From: WLNJ01 sp037131165
GTDB lineage: Bacteria; Actinomycetota; Thermoleophilia; Solirubrobacterales; Solirubrobacteraceae
Direction: 5' to 3'
Length of the DNA stretch: 27,363 nt
NCBI GenBank assembly: GCA_037131165.1
Contig: JBAXRO010000023.1
Coordinates: 1 to 27,363 of the forward strand
Made by a program: the position numbers and the translations under genes. The notes under the pieces were generated by a model, which saw nothing but the letters and a program-made list of their open reading frames with translations, searched no databases and had not been told where the DNA came from. The first letter of the stretch is position 1, and every line of letters begins with the position of its first letter. Shown here in pieces: positions 20,987 to 27,363 of the stretch.

Positions 20987-21967
20987 TCAGATCAGGGCTG
21001 CCAGCCGCTCACCGGCTGCCCGCAGCGAGTCCGGTTCGCCCGCCTCAATCACGACCTGGAGGTCGATGATCCGGGCCTCGACGGGATCGAGGGCGTTGAT
21101 GCCGCAAACCGCTGCGCACGGCACACCCGCCTGGCGGGCGCGGGTAGCTGCCTCGCCTGGGGCCTTGCCGAGCAGCGTGGTCGAGTCCATCCTGCCCTCA
21201 CCGACAATCACCGCCCTGCTCGCCCTCATCCTGCGGTCGAAGCCGATCCTGTCGAGCACGAACGGGGCGCCGGGCACGAGCTTGGCGCCGTACTCGGCCC
21301 ACAACGCCCCGGAAACCCCACCGGCGGCGCCGGTGTACATCACGCCGCGAGGATCCTTGCGGAGCGTGTCGGCGACCGAGTCGAGCTCCCTCGAGAGCCT
21401 CCCGACCGCGGCCTCGTCGGCTCCCTTCTGGGGACCGAACAGCGGCGCAGCCTGCTCCCAGGTCGCGCGCACGTCGCAGACGACGGTGAGCTTCGCCTCG
21501 CCGGTGCCGCCCGAATCGTTGATCGCCGACATCAGGCCGATCCCGGCATCCACGGTGGCGCTGCCACCGAGGCAGACCAGAACCTCCTCGGCTCCGCCCT
21601 GCGCAGCCGCTGCGATCAGCTCGCCGGCCCCGGCGGAGGAGGCCCGCTCGGGGTCGCGTTCGTCCTCGGCCAGCAGCACGAGGCCGATCGCCTCGGCCGT
21701 CTCGACGATCGCCGTCCGACCGCCGTCGATCAGCGTGTAACCGGCGTCGACGGGGCGCCCGAGCGGATCGGCGACCGTAAGGGCGACCCGCTCCGATTGG
21801 AGACCAGCGGTCAATGCGGCCACCGTTCCCTCTCCGCCGTCGGCCAGCGGGCAGGCAACTGCCGCTCTGCCCCCCGCCTCGAACCCCTCGCAAAGCCAGG
21901 CCGCGACGTCGGGCGCGGAATGCGTGCCTTTGAAGGAATCCGGCGCGACGAGCACCGGCGGCTCCAT
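20987..21967 (-). CDS. Glycerate kinase (GlxK/GK-I family)
   Basis: ATG 21967 places the family start PPVLVAPDSFKGTHSAPDVA at the N-terminus (326 aa); ATG 22003 would add 12 residues and has TTGGAT 7 nt upstream. Family hallmarks in order are CPLADGGEGTVAAL, ETAEAIGL, VCLGGSATVDAGIGLM, VVCDVRATWEQAAPLFGPQKGA, GAAGGVSGALWAEYGA and VGEGRMDSTTLLGKAPGEAATRAR. The enzyme phosphorylates D-glycerate to a phosphoglycerate, feeding photorespiratory-type or allantoin/serine carbon into glycolysis. At 326 residues it is somewhat shorter than the usual 370-380, with loss mostly in the middle and at the end. It follows the SDR gene by about 75 bp on the same strand, so they may be cotranscribed. Confidence 0.93.
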   Translation of the reverse strand: MEPPVLVAPDSFKGTHSAPDVAAWLCEGFEAGGRAAVACPLADGGEGTVAALTAGLQSERVALTVADPLGRPVDAGYTLIDGGRTAIVETAEAIGLVLLAEDERDPERASSAGAGELIAAAAQGGAEEVLVCLGGSATVDAGIGLMSAINDSGGTGEAKLTVVCDVRATWEQAAPLFGPQKGADEAAVGRLSRELDSVADTLRKDPRGVMYTGAAGGVSGALWAEYGAKLVPGAPFVLDRIGFDRRMRASRAVIVGEGRMDSTTLLGKAPGEAATRARQAGVPCAAVCGINALDPVEARIIDLQVVIEAGEPDSLRAAGERLAALI

Positions 21968-22041
21968 CAGGCCTGCATCACCGCCCCGCTCAAGTCCGGA
22001 CATCGAGCCGATCCAATGCGCCTCGCCGCCGATCGGCGCGC

Positions 22042-22836
22042 TCAGTCGACCCTGGGCGCGGCCGTGCCGCCTCGCAGCTTGCGGAGGATGCGATCGGCCA
22101 GCTTCGGGCTGATCCCGTGGACGATCCGCAGGAGCCTGACCGGCGCCGGAAGGTAGACATCGCGGACATCGGCCTCGACTCCCTCGATGATCGCCTTGGC
22201 CATGTCCTCGGCCGGGATCGACTCCTTCGCCCGGTACCAGTCCGGCATCCGGTCGCGCTCGTGGTCGTGGAGCGCAGTCGTGATCTCACCCGGGTAGACG
22301 GTCGTCAGCCCGACGCCGCTGCCGGAGAGCTCGTGGCGCAGGGCCTCGGCGAACATCCTGTCGGCCGCCTTGGTCGATCCGTAGACGGCGGCCCACGGGA
22401 AGGAACGCAGCCCCGCACCGGACGAGACGACGACGACATGCCCCTCGGCCCTGTCGAGCAGGTGCTCGAGGCCGGCCCTTACCGTGTACATCGTCCCGAG
22501 AACGTTGATCGCGACCATCTCTTCGGCACGTTCGATCGGCACCTGCATGAACGGCCCGTAGTGGGCGATGCCGGCGTTGGCGACGACAAGGTCGAGGCCG
22601 CCGGCCTGTTCGACGAACTTCGCGACTGCCGCCTCGACGGCTGAGCGGTCGGAGACGTCGCACGCCAGGACGACATGGTCGCCCGGCAATGAGGCGGCGA
22701 GCTCGATCAGGTCGCCCTCGCTGCGGGCGAGGAGCCCGACGGTCGCTCCGCGGGCGGCGAGCTGCTCGGCGAGGGCGCGGCCGATGCCCTTGGAGGCTCC
22801 GGTCACGAGCGCCCGTGTTCCATTGTCGACCTTCAT
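22042..22836 (-). CDS. Short-chain dehydrogenase/reductase (SDR)
   Basis: 264 aa from ATG 22836. The Rossmann start VTGASKGIGRALAEQLAARG (about 11-30) is the NAD(P)-binding TGxxxGxG motif. NAGIAHYGPF is the NNAG motif, VVSSGAG carries the catalytic Ser, and YGSTKAAD the YxxxK catalytic pair. PGEITTALHDHERDRMP is the usual substrate-loop region. Classical SDRs of this size reduce a carbonyl or oxidise an alcohol; the substrate is not predictable. The C-terminal segment with LRIVHGISPKLADRILRKL is hydrophobic-basic, as in SDRs that associate with membranes. A TAGGCT hexamer ends 7 nt before the ATG. Glycerate kinase follows. Confidence 0.92.
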   Translation of the reverse strand: MKVDNGTRALVTGASKGIGRALAEQLAARGATVGLLARSEGDLIELAASLPGDHVVLACDVSDRSAVEAAVAKFVEQAGGLDLVVANAGIAHYGPFMQVPIERAEEMVAINVLGTMYTVRAGLEHLLDRAEGHVVVVSSGAGLRSFPWAAVYGSTKAADRMFAEALRHELSGSGVGLTTVYPGEITTALHDHERDRMPDWYRAKESIPAEDMAKAIIEGVEADVRDVYLPAPVRLLRIVHGISPKLADRILRKLRGGTAAPRVD

Positions 22837-22843
22837 CGGATGG

Positions 22844-22849
22844 AGCCTA
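22844..22849 (-). promoter_or_regulatory. -10 element of leaderless SDR gene
   Basis: TAGGCT on the minus strand, 7 nt before the ATG at 22836; the same hexamer and spacing precede the aminotransferase at 24030. Confidence 0.5.
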
Positions 22850-22932
22850 CGGAAAGACGGGAGCGGCCGGGCAGCCGGGCCAGCAGGCGGGCTTCGGCGC
22901 TGCGGCCCGGAGAGAGGCCGGTGATCGCGCGC

Positions 22933-24030
22933 TCAGGCGTAACCGAGCGAGCGTGCTGCCTCGGCGAGGCGACCGACTCCCTCGGCGAGCCTGTCCGGGC
23001 CCTCGGCCGAGTAGGCGAGGCGCACGAACTCCTCGCCGCCGTCCATGAAATCCGAGCCGGGCACGATCTGCACGCCGAGCTCGGCCGCTGCCGCCGCGAG
23101 CTTGACACCGTCGGCTCCGGGGAGCCTCAGCCAGAGAAAGTAACCACCGCGCGGCGCGGTGAACTCGGCAGTCGGCAGCTCACGCCTGAGCGTCTCGTCC
23201 AGAACGCGGACGCGCTCGCCGAGCGCAGCGCTGACGGTCGCGATCGAGCGATCAAAGGCGCCCGACTCGATGAACTGGAAGACAGTGCCCTGGGCGACCA
23301 TGCCGGGCGCGATGTAGGTGCCGGTCGCGAGGTCCTGAATCCGCTTGATCAGCTCGGGCGGCCCGGCGAGCCACCCGACCCTGACGCCCGGGCAGACGGT
23401 CTTCGTGAAGGAGCAGGCGTGGATCACGGACCCGCCGCCCAAGGCGAGGTCGAGCTCGAGCATCGTCGGAAGGGCATCACCCTCGAAACGAACGTCGCGG
23501 TACGGGTCGTCCTCGAAGATCAGGAAGCCGTGCTGGCGGGCGAGAGCGACGAGTCGTTCGCGGCGATCGAGCGGCAGGGTGCAACCCGCCGGGTTGTGGA
23601 AGTTCGGGATCACGTGAACCAGAGCGGGCTTCACTCCGTCGGCGATCAGCTGCTCCAGCTGCTCGACGACGAGCCCGTCCGAGTCGAGGTCGACGGTGTG
23701 AATCTCGGCTCCTCGGCGCTTGAGCCCGAGCAGGGTCCGGTCGTAGGTCGGGCGTTCGACGACCACCGGGGTGCCCTGGCCGACGAGGGCATCGAACAGG
23801 AAGGCGCCGGCCTGCATCGAGCCGTTGGTCACGAGGACGTGATCGACCGACACGCCGTGACGCTCTGCCAGCCACGCCCGCAGGGGTGCGTACCCGACGG
23901 AGGTGCCGTAAGCGGTGACACCGGCCGGGTCCGAGTCGAATGCCGCGGCCGAAGCTGCCTTCAGGCCTTCGACGTCGACGATGTCGAGCGAGGGAGCACC
24001 GCGGGCGAAAGAGATCTGGTCGGCAGCCAC
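22933..24030 (-). CDS. PLP-dependent class I/II aminotransferase
   Basis: 365 aa from GTG 24030. ISFARGAPSLDIVDVE opens the fold-type I domain. TNGSMQAGAFLFDAL is the cofactor-phosphate loop and NFHNPAGCTL the NPxG motif. FLIFEDDPYRDVRF has the Asp that pairs with the PLP ring nitrogen, and SFTKTVCPGVRVGWLAG carries the Schiff-base Lys and the phosphate-binding Arg. The C-terminal PRGGYFLWLRL and AYSAEGPDRLAEGVGRLAEA match the 2-aminoadipate/valine-pyruvate-like branch (LysN, AvtA-like; also the catalytic half of MocR proteins, but with no HTH). It should transfer an amino group between an amino acid and a 2-oxo acid. TAGGCT 7 nt before the GTG suggests a leaderless message separate from sucCD. 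Confidence 0.92.
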   Translation of the reverse strand: MAADQISFARGAPSLDIVDVEGLKAASAAAFDSDPAGVTAYGTSVGYAPLRAWLAERHGVSVDHVLVTNGSMQAGAFLFDALVGQGTPVVVERPTYDRTLLGLKRRGAEIHTVDLDSDGLVVEQLEQLIADGVKPALVHVIPNFHNPAGCTLPLDRRERLVALARQHGFLIFEDDPYRDVRFEGDALPTMLELDLALGGGSVIHACSFTKTVCPGVRVGWLAGPPELIKRIQDLATGTYIAPGMVAQGTVFQFIESGAFDRSIATVSAALGERVRVLDETLRRELPTAEFTAPRGGYFLWLRLPGADGVKLAAAAAELGVQIVPGSDFMDGGEEFVRLAYSAEGPDRLAEGVGRLAEAARSLGYA

Positions 24031-24037
24031 TTTCCCG

Positions 24038-24043
24038 AGCCTA
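24038..24043 (-). promoter_or_regulatory. -10 element of leaderless aminotransferase gene
   Basis: TAGGCT on the minus strand, 7 nt before the GTG at 24030, located in the 30 bp between sucD and this gene. Confidence 0.5.
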
Positions 24044-24060
24044 GGGGATTCTCGCGGTGG

Positions 24061-24936
24061 CTACGCGCCGAGGATCTCGGCGGCGATGTCGGCGACCTCG
24101 GTCGGGGTGCGCCCGACCCTCACGCCACAGGCCTCGAGGGCCTCCGCCTTTGCTGCTGCAGTGCCCTTGGAGCCGCTGACGATCGCGCCTGCGTGACCCA
24201 TCTGCTTGCCGGGCGGTGCGGTGAAGCCGGCGATGTAGCCGATCACCGGCTTGGTGACGTTTGCCTTGATGTACTCGGCTGCCTGCTCCTCGGCGTCGCC
24301 GCCGATCTCGCCGCTCATCACGATCAGCTCGGTCTCGGGGTCGGCCTCGAAGAGTTCGATGATGTCGATGAAGTTCGAGCCGGGGACCGGGTCGCCGCCG
24401 ATACCGACGATCGAGCTGTTGCCGAAGCCGCGGTGGACCAACTCGTTGCCGATCTGGTAGGTCAGCGTGCCGGATCGCGAGATCACGCCGACGTTGCCCT
24501 GACTGAAGAACGACGCCGGGATGATGCCGACGCTGGCCTTGCCCGGCGAGAGGATGCCGGGGCAGTTCGGGCCGATCAGTCGGCTGGTGCCACGGCTCTT
24601 GATGTGGTTGAAGATCCGAAGCTCGTCATGGGCGGGAATCCCCTCGGTGATCGCGACGATCAGCGGGATGCCCGCGTCCTCGGCCTCGAGGATCGAGTCG
24701 GCGGCGAAGGCCGGCGGCACGAAGACCATCGCCGTGTTGGCACCCGTCGCCTCGACTGCGGCGTGGAAGGTGTTGAAGACCGGGACGCCCTCGACGTCCT
24801 GGCCGCCCTTGCCGGGCGTGACGCCGGCGACGACGTTCGTGCCGTAGGCACGATTGTTCATCGCGTGGAACGTGCCCTCGCGGCCTGTGATGCCGGAGAC
24901 GACCAGCTTGGTGTCGTTGTCGATCAGGACGCTCAT
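24061..24936 (-). CDS. sucD: Succinyl-CoA ligase (ADP/GDP-forming) subunit alpha
   Basis: 291 aa from ATG 24936, overlapping the sucC stop in ATGA. The CoA-binding domain begins MSVLIDNDTKLVVSGITGREGTFH. ITEGIPAHDEL and LIGPNCPGILSPGKASVGI are alpha-subunit signatures. The phosphorylated active-site His is in MGHAGAIVSGSKGTA near residue 245. Length equals the usual 290. With SucC it catalyses succinyl-CoA + NDP + Pi to succinate + NTP + CoA in the TCA cycle, the substrate-level phosphorylation step. Translation is probably coupled to sucC. Confidence 0.98.
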   Translation of the reverse strand: MSVLIDNDTKLVVSGITGREGTFHAMNNRAYGTNVVAGVTPGKGGQDVEGVPVFNTFHAAVEATGANTAMVFVPPAFAADSILEAEDAGIPLIVAITEGIPAHDELRIFNHIKSRGTSRLIGPNCPGILSPGKASVGIIPASFFSQGNVGVISRSGTLTYQIGNELVHRGFGNSSIVGIGGDPVPGSNFIDIIELFEADPETELIVMSGEIGGDAEEQAAEYIKANVTKPVIGYIAGFTAPPGKQMGHAGAIVSGSKGTAAAKAEALEACGVRVGRTPTEVADIAAEILGA

Positions 24937-26072
24937 CCGGCCAGCTCCACAACCTTCTGTGCGGCCTCGAGCATCGTCGAGGCGGGATGGACATTGGGAA
25001 GGTTTGCGTCGGCGAGCAGCTTGCGCCCCTCGACGTCGTTGGTGCCGTCGAGGCGCACGACGAACGGAACCTCCGGCTTGATCTGGTCGAACGCCTCGAT
25101 CAGGCCCTTGGCGACCTCGTCGCAGCGGGTGATGCCACCGAAGATGTTGAACAGGACGGCGGTGACCTTGGGATCGCTGAGGATCACCTCGACAGCCGCG
25201 GTGATCGCTTCGGCCTTGCTTCCGCCGCCAGCGTCGAGGAAGTTGGCGGGAGCCCCACCGGCTTGTGCGACGACGTCGAGGGTGCTCATCACGAGTCCGG
25301 CGCCGTTGCCGAGGATGCCGACGTTGCCGTCGAGCTTGACGTAGGTCAGGCCACGCTCCTTGGCCATCTTCTCCTGCGGATCATCCTTCGACGGGTCGCT
25401 CAGCTCGGCGTTCTCGGGATGGCGGAAGAGCGAGTTGCCGTCAAGCGTGACCTTCGCGTCGAGCGCGCGGACTTGGCGGTCGCCGGTGATGATCAGCGGG
25501 TTGACCTCGACGAGCAGCGCCTCTTCCTCGATGTAGGCGGTGTAGAGCTTTTCGAGCATCGCGCCGATCGGGCGGACCACATCCGCATCCACACCGGCCT
25601 CGAAGGCGAGCCTGCGTCCGTGGAAGGCCTGGAAGCCGAGCAGCGGATCGACGTGCAGCTTGGCGATCGCGTTCGGGTCCTCGTCGGCGACGGCCTCGAT
25701 GTCCATCCCGCCCTTGGTGGAGAGCATGATCAGCGAAGCCTTGGCGGAGCGATCGAAGACGATCGACGCGTAGTACTCGGCCGCGATGTCGGAGGCCTCC
25801 TCGATCCAAAGCTCCTTGACGGTCAGGCCCTTGATGTCCATCCCGAGGATGTTGGCCGCGTGCTCGCGCGCCTCGTCGGCGTTCTGGGCGATCTTGATGC
25901 CGCCGAGCTTGCCGCGGCCGCCGATCTGGACCTGGGCCTTGACTACGCAGGGGTAACCGATCTCCTCGGCCGCCGCGACCGCGTCGTCCACGGTCGTTGC
26001 AGGCTTGCCCGAGGGAACGGGGATCCCGTGGCGGGCGAAGAGCTGCTTGCCTTGGTATTCGAGGAGGTCCAT
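24933..26072 (-). CDS. sucC: Succinyl-CoA ligase (ADP-forming) subunit beta
   Basis: The frame runs from 26231, but ATG 26072 begins exactly at the conserved MDLLEYQGKQLFARHGIPVP and gives 379 aa. The ATP-grasp domain contains VVKAQVQIGGRGKLGGIK (about 43-60), EEALLVEVNPLIIT and ALDAKVTLDGNSLFRH. The ligase domain has YVKLDGNVGILGNGAGLVM and NIFGGITRCDEVAKGLI. It binds the nucleotide and succinate and forms the heterodimer with SucD. No Shine-Dalgarno is evident before the ATG despite a leader of about 35 nt. A TATAAA hexamer at 26118-26113 is the best promoter candidate, facing the divergent HAD gene. Confidence 0.98.
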   Translation of the reverse strand: MDLLEYQGKQLFARHGIPVPSGKPATTVDDAVAAAEEIGYPCVVKAQVQIGGRGKLGGIKIAQNADEAREHAANILGMDIKGLTVKELWIEEASDIAAEYYASIVFDRSAKASLIMLSTKGGMDIEAVADEDPNAIAKLHVDPLLGFQAFHGRRLAFEAGVDADVVRPIGAMLEKLYTAYIEEEALLVEVNPLIITGDRQVRALDAKVTLDGNSLFRHPENAELSDPSKDDPQEKMAKERGLTYVKLDGNVGILGNGAGLVMSTLDVVAQAGGAPANFLDAGGGSKAEAITAAVEVILSDPKVTAVLFNIFGGITRCDEVAKGLIEAFDQIKPEVPFVVRLDGTNDVEGRKLLADANLPNVHPASTMLEAAQKVVELAG

Positions 26073-26112
26073 GGGGGCGGTTGGTCGCACGTTGACTGCG
26101 ACGGCGCGGGAC

Positions 26113-26118
26113 TTTATA
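26113..26118 (-). promoter_or_regulatory. -10 element of sucCD operon
   Basis: TATAAA on the minus strand in a G+C-rich surrounding, 40 nt before sucC. No clear -35 is seen. Confidence 0.45.
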
Positions 26119-26210
26119 CGACCCGAAGCGGCGACGGCGGCTCGCCCCGAGGACGGGCCGCCGCAAGCCGATCGGAGGGTCGGCCCGGGTCCGAAGGGCA
26201 ACTTGCGGCA

Positions 26211-26216
26211 TACTCT
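26211..26216 (+). promoter_or_regulatory. -10 element of HAD gene
   Basis: TACTCT with 8 nt to the ATG at 26225, implying a leader of zero to two bases. Confidence 0.45.
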
Positions 26217-26224
26217 CCGCCGCG

Positions 26225-26905
26225 ATGCCAATCCCGAAGAAAGTCAACTGGGTCACCCTCGACGTCTATGGAACTCTCATCGATTGGGAGACCGGGGTGA
26301 TGAACGCGTTCAGGGACGCGTCGTCCGAGGACGGCGTGGAGCTGACCAAGGATCAGGTGATCCCCCCGTTCAAGGAGATCCAGCACAAGACCGAGTCCGG
26401 TTCCTACGAGCTCTACGCCGAGGTCCTCAGGCGGACTGCGACCGACATCGCAGCCGGAGCGGGCTGGCGGCTCGAGCCGTCCAACTCCGGCTTCCTCCCC
26501 GACTCGATCCCCTACTGGAAGCCGTTCAGCGAATCGAACCCAGCGCTCAACAAGCTCGGCAAGAACTTCCAGACAGGACTGATCTCGAACATCGACGACA
26601 AACTGCTCGGCTTCACGAGGCGGCACCTCCCGCTCGAGGTTGACCTGGTCGTGACCGCCCAGCAGGTCAGGGCCTACAAGCCGGACCCCGCACACTTCAA
26701 GGAGTTCGCCCGCAGGATCGGCGGCAAGAAGGGCTGGGTCCACATCTCGTCGAGCTACCACACCGACGTCGAGCCCTGCCTGAAGATGAAGGTCCCCGTG
26801 ATCTGGGTCAACCGCAACAAGGAGACCCTCGAGAAGGGCCAGAAGAAGCCTGACGCGGAGGTCAAGAACCTGCGCGAGGCGGTCAAGCTCCTCGGCCTTT
26901 CCTGA
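26225..26905 (+). CDS. HAD hydrolase, haloacid dehalogenase type II-like
   Basis: 226 aa from ATG 26225. TLDVYGTLIDWE (D13, with Tyr two residues on) is the motif I form found in L-2-haloacid dehalogenases and close relatives. TGLISNIDDKLL is motif II, AYKPDPAHFKEF carries the motif III Lys, and HISSSYHTDVEPCLKM occupies motif IV, where the family usually has SxxYHDxxPA. The length and small helical cap (about 20-95) fit this class. It could hydrolyse a halogenated or phosphorylated small acid; sequence alone does not separate dehalogenase from phosphatase. It is divergent from sucC. The next gene (MBL) begins 8 nt after its stop, so the two are probably cotranscribed. Confidence 0.85.
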   Translation: MPIPKKVNWVTLDVYGTLIDWETGVMNAFRDASSEDGVELTKDQVIPPFKEIQHKTESGSYELYAEVLRRTATDIAAGAGWRLEPSNSGFLPDSIPYWKPFSESNPALNKLGKNFQTGLISNIDDKLLGFTRRHLPLEVDLVVTAQQVRAYKPDPAHFKEFARRIGGKKGWVHISSSYHTDVEPCLKMKVPVIWVNRNKETLEKGQKKPDAEVKNLREAVKLLGLS

Positions 26906-26913
26906 GTCGGCCG

Positions 26914-27363
26914 ATGCGCGCCTTGGCGCTAGACGAGGATGTCCTGCTCGTCCAGAGCGGGGTCTGGCAGACGAACGCGGTCGCTGTCCGCAGTGGCAGC
27001 GAAGCCTTCCTTATCGACAGCCCGGTGCTGCAAGAGGAGCTCGAGACCCTTCCCTCGCTGTTCCAGCAGGCCGAGTTCCCGATCGTCGGGCTGCTTGCGA
27101 CACACGGAGACTGGGACCACCTGCTCGCACCGCTCGCCTTCCCCGACGCAGCGATCGCCGTCTGCGAGACAACGGCCGCCAGGCTCAAGGCGGAGCCGGG
27201 AGCGGCTGCCCGGGAGCTTAGGAAGTTCGACGACAGGTTCTACCTCGAACGCCCCGCGCCACTCTCGCTCTCGGGAATCGACTCGCTCCCGGCTCCGGGC
27301 CTGCTGGCGCTCGGCGACCGCGAGCTTGAGCTACACCCGACCGAGGGCCACACAGCCGACGGG
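26914..27363 (+). CDS. Metallo-beta-lactamase-fold protein, partial (C-terminus outside window)
   Basis: From ATG 26914 the frame remains open to the end of the window (150 codons). After DVLLVQSGVWQTNAVAVRSG comes the strand FLIDSPVL and the metal motif LLATHGDWDHLLAPLAFP. The usual HxHxDH reads H-G-D-W-D-H, with Asp in place of the second His, as in one branch of MBL-fold proteins. TEGHTADG near the edge supplies the next His. It is a zinc or iron hydrolase-like protein of unknown substrate. No clear ribosome site precedes the ATG; 8 nt separate it from the HAD stop, suggesting translational coupling. The alternate first-metal ligand makes its activity uncertain. Confidence 0.8.
   Translation, partial: MRALALDEDVLLVQSGVWQTNAVAVRSGSEAFLIDSPVLQEELETLPSLFQQAEFPIVGLLATHGDWDHLLAPLAFPDAAIAVCETTAARLKAEPGAAARELRKFDDRFYLERPAPLSLSGIDSLPAPGLLALGDRELELHPTEGHTADG

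Noticed and set aside
22840..25344. Very long plus-strand open frame (834 codons)
   Set aside because: It crosses antisense through the aminotransferase and sucD and into sucC, all of them clear genes; it is a composition artefact.

Overview
The window comes from a G+C-rich actinobacterium. The evidence is the G/C-ending codon bias, frequent GTG and TTG starts, many apparently leaderless genes, and secreted proteins with Ala/Gly-rich signal peptides. The protein mix (LtrA-type membrane protein, streptogramin-lyase-like propeller with Ig-like repeats, GT-C-like membrane protein with a PSWKPLP motif) would suit the Thermoleophilia/Solirubrobacterales. That placement is inference, since there is no rRNA or marker tree here.

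Layout. 1-1600: an iron(III)-type ABC importer on the minus strand (permease running off the edge, substrate-binding lipoprotein) behind an inverted repeat. 1671-2834: an LtrA-family membrane protein. 3014-4493: two toxin-antitoxin (TA) modules back to back (RHH/PIN leftward, Phd/PIN rightward). 4509-13113: an accessory-looking region. It runs from a degenerate 73-nt tRNA-Phe-like sequence to an intact tRNA-Phe(GAA) gene. It holds a GNAT protein, a lipoprotein, an AbrB-type VapBC, a 780-aa propeller/Ig surface protein, a YefM-YoeB module and a secreted Cys-rich repeat protein. Three copies of a roughly 115-125 bp repeat punctuate it. 13223-27363: denser, more ordinary genes: MBL hydrolase, small membrane protein, CBS-domain protein, M23 peptidase with a Lys-Pro linker, MrfA/YprA-type helicase, HAD phosphatase, GT-C-like membrane protein, glycerate kinase, SDR, aminotransferase, sucD-sucC, a haloacid-dehalogenase-like HAD and a second MBL protein cut by the window end.

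Main observation. Each of the three repeats (7335-7458, 10207-10320, 10928-11048) ends in a copy, well or poorly preserved, of the 3' end (T arm, acceptor strand, 3' flank) of the tRNA-Phe gene at 13041-13113. All have the same orientation as that gene and all lie on its 3' side. The other 80-90 bp is a shared sequence with long inverted repeats. This is the pattern expected if a family of small elements without their own integrase had inserted one after another at the 3' end of tRNA-Phe. Their cargo would be a secreted protein, a YefM-YoeB module and a propeller protein. An alternative is a dispersed tRNA-derived repeat.

Regulation. At least eight genes have a TANNNT -10 hexamer ending 6 or 7 nt before an ATG or GTG, so the transcript should start at the start codon. 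Three of the four antitoxin genes follow this pattern. Two antitoxin promoters also carry good palindromic operator candidates.
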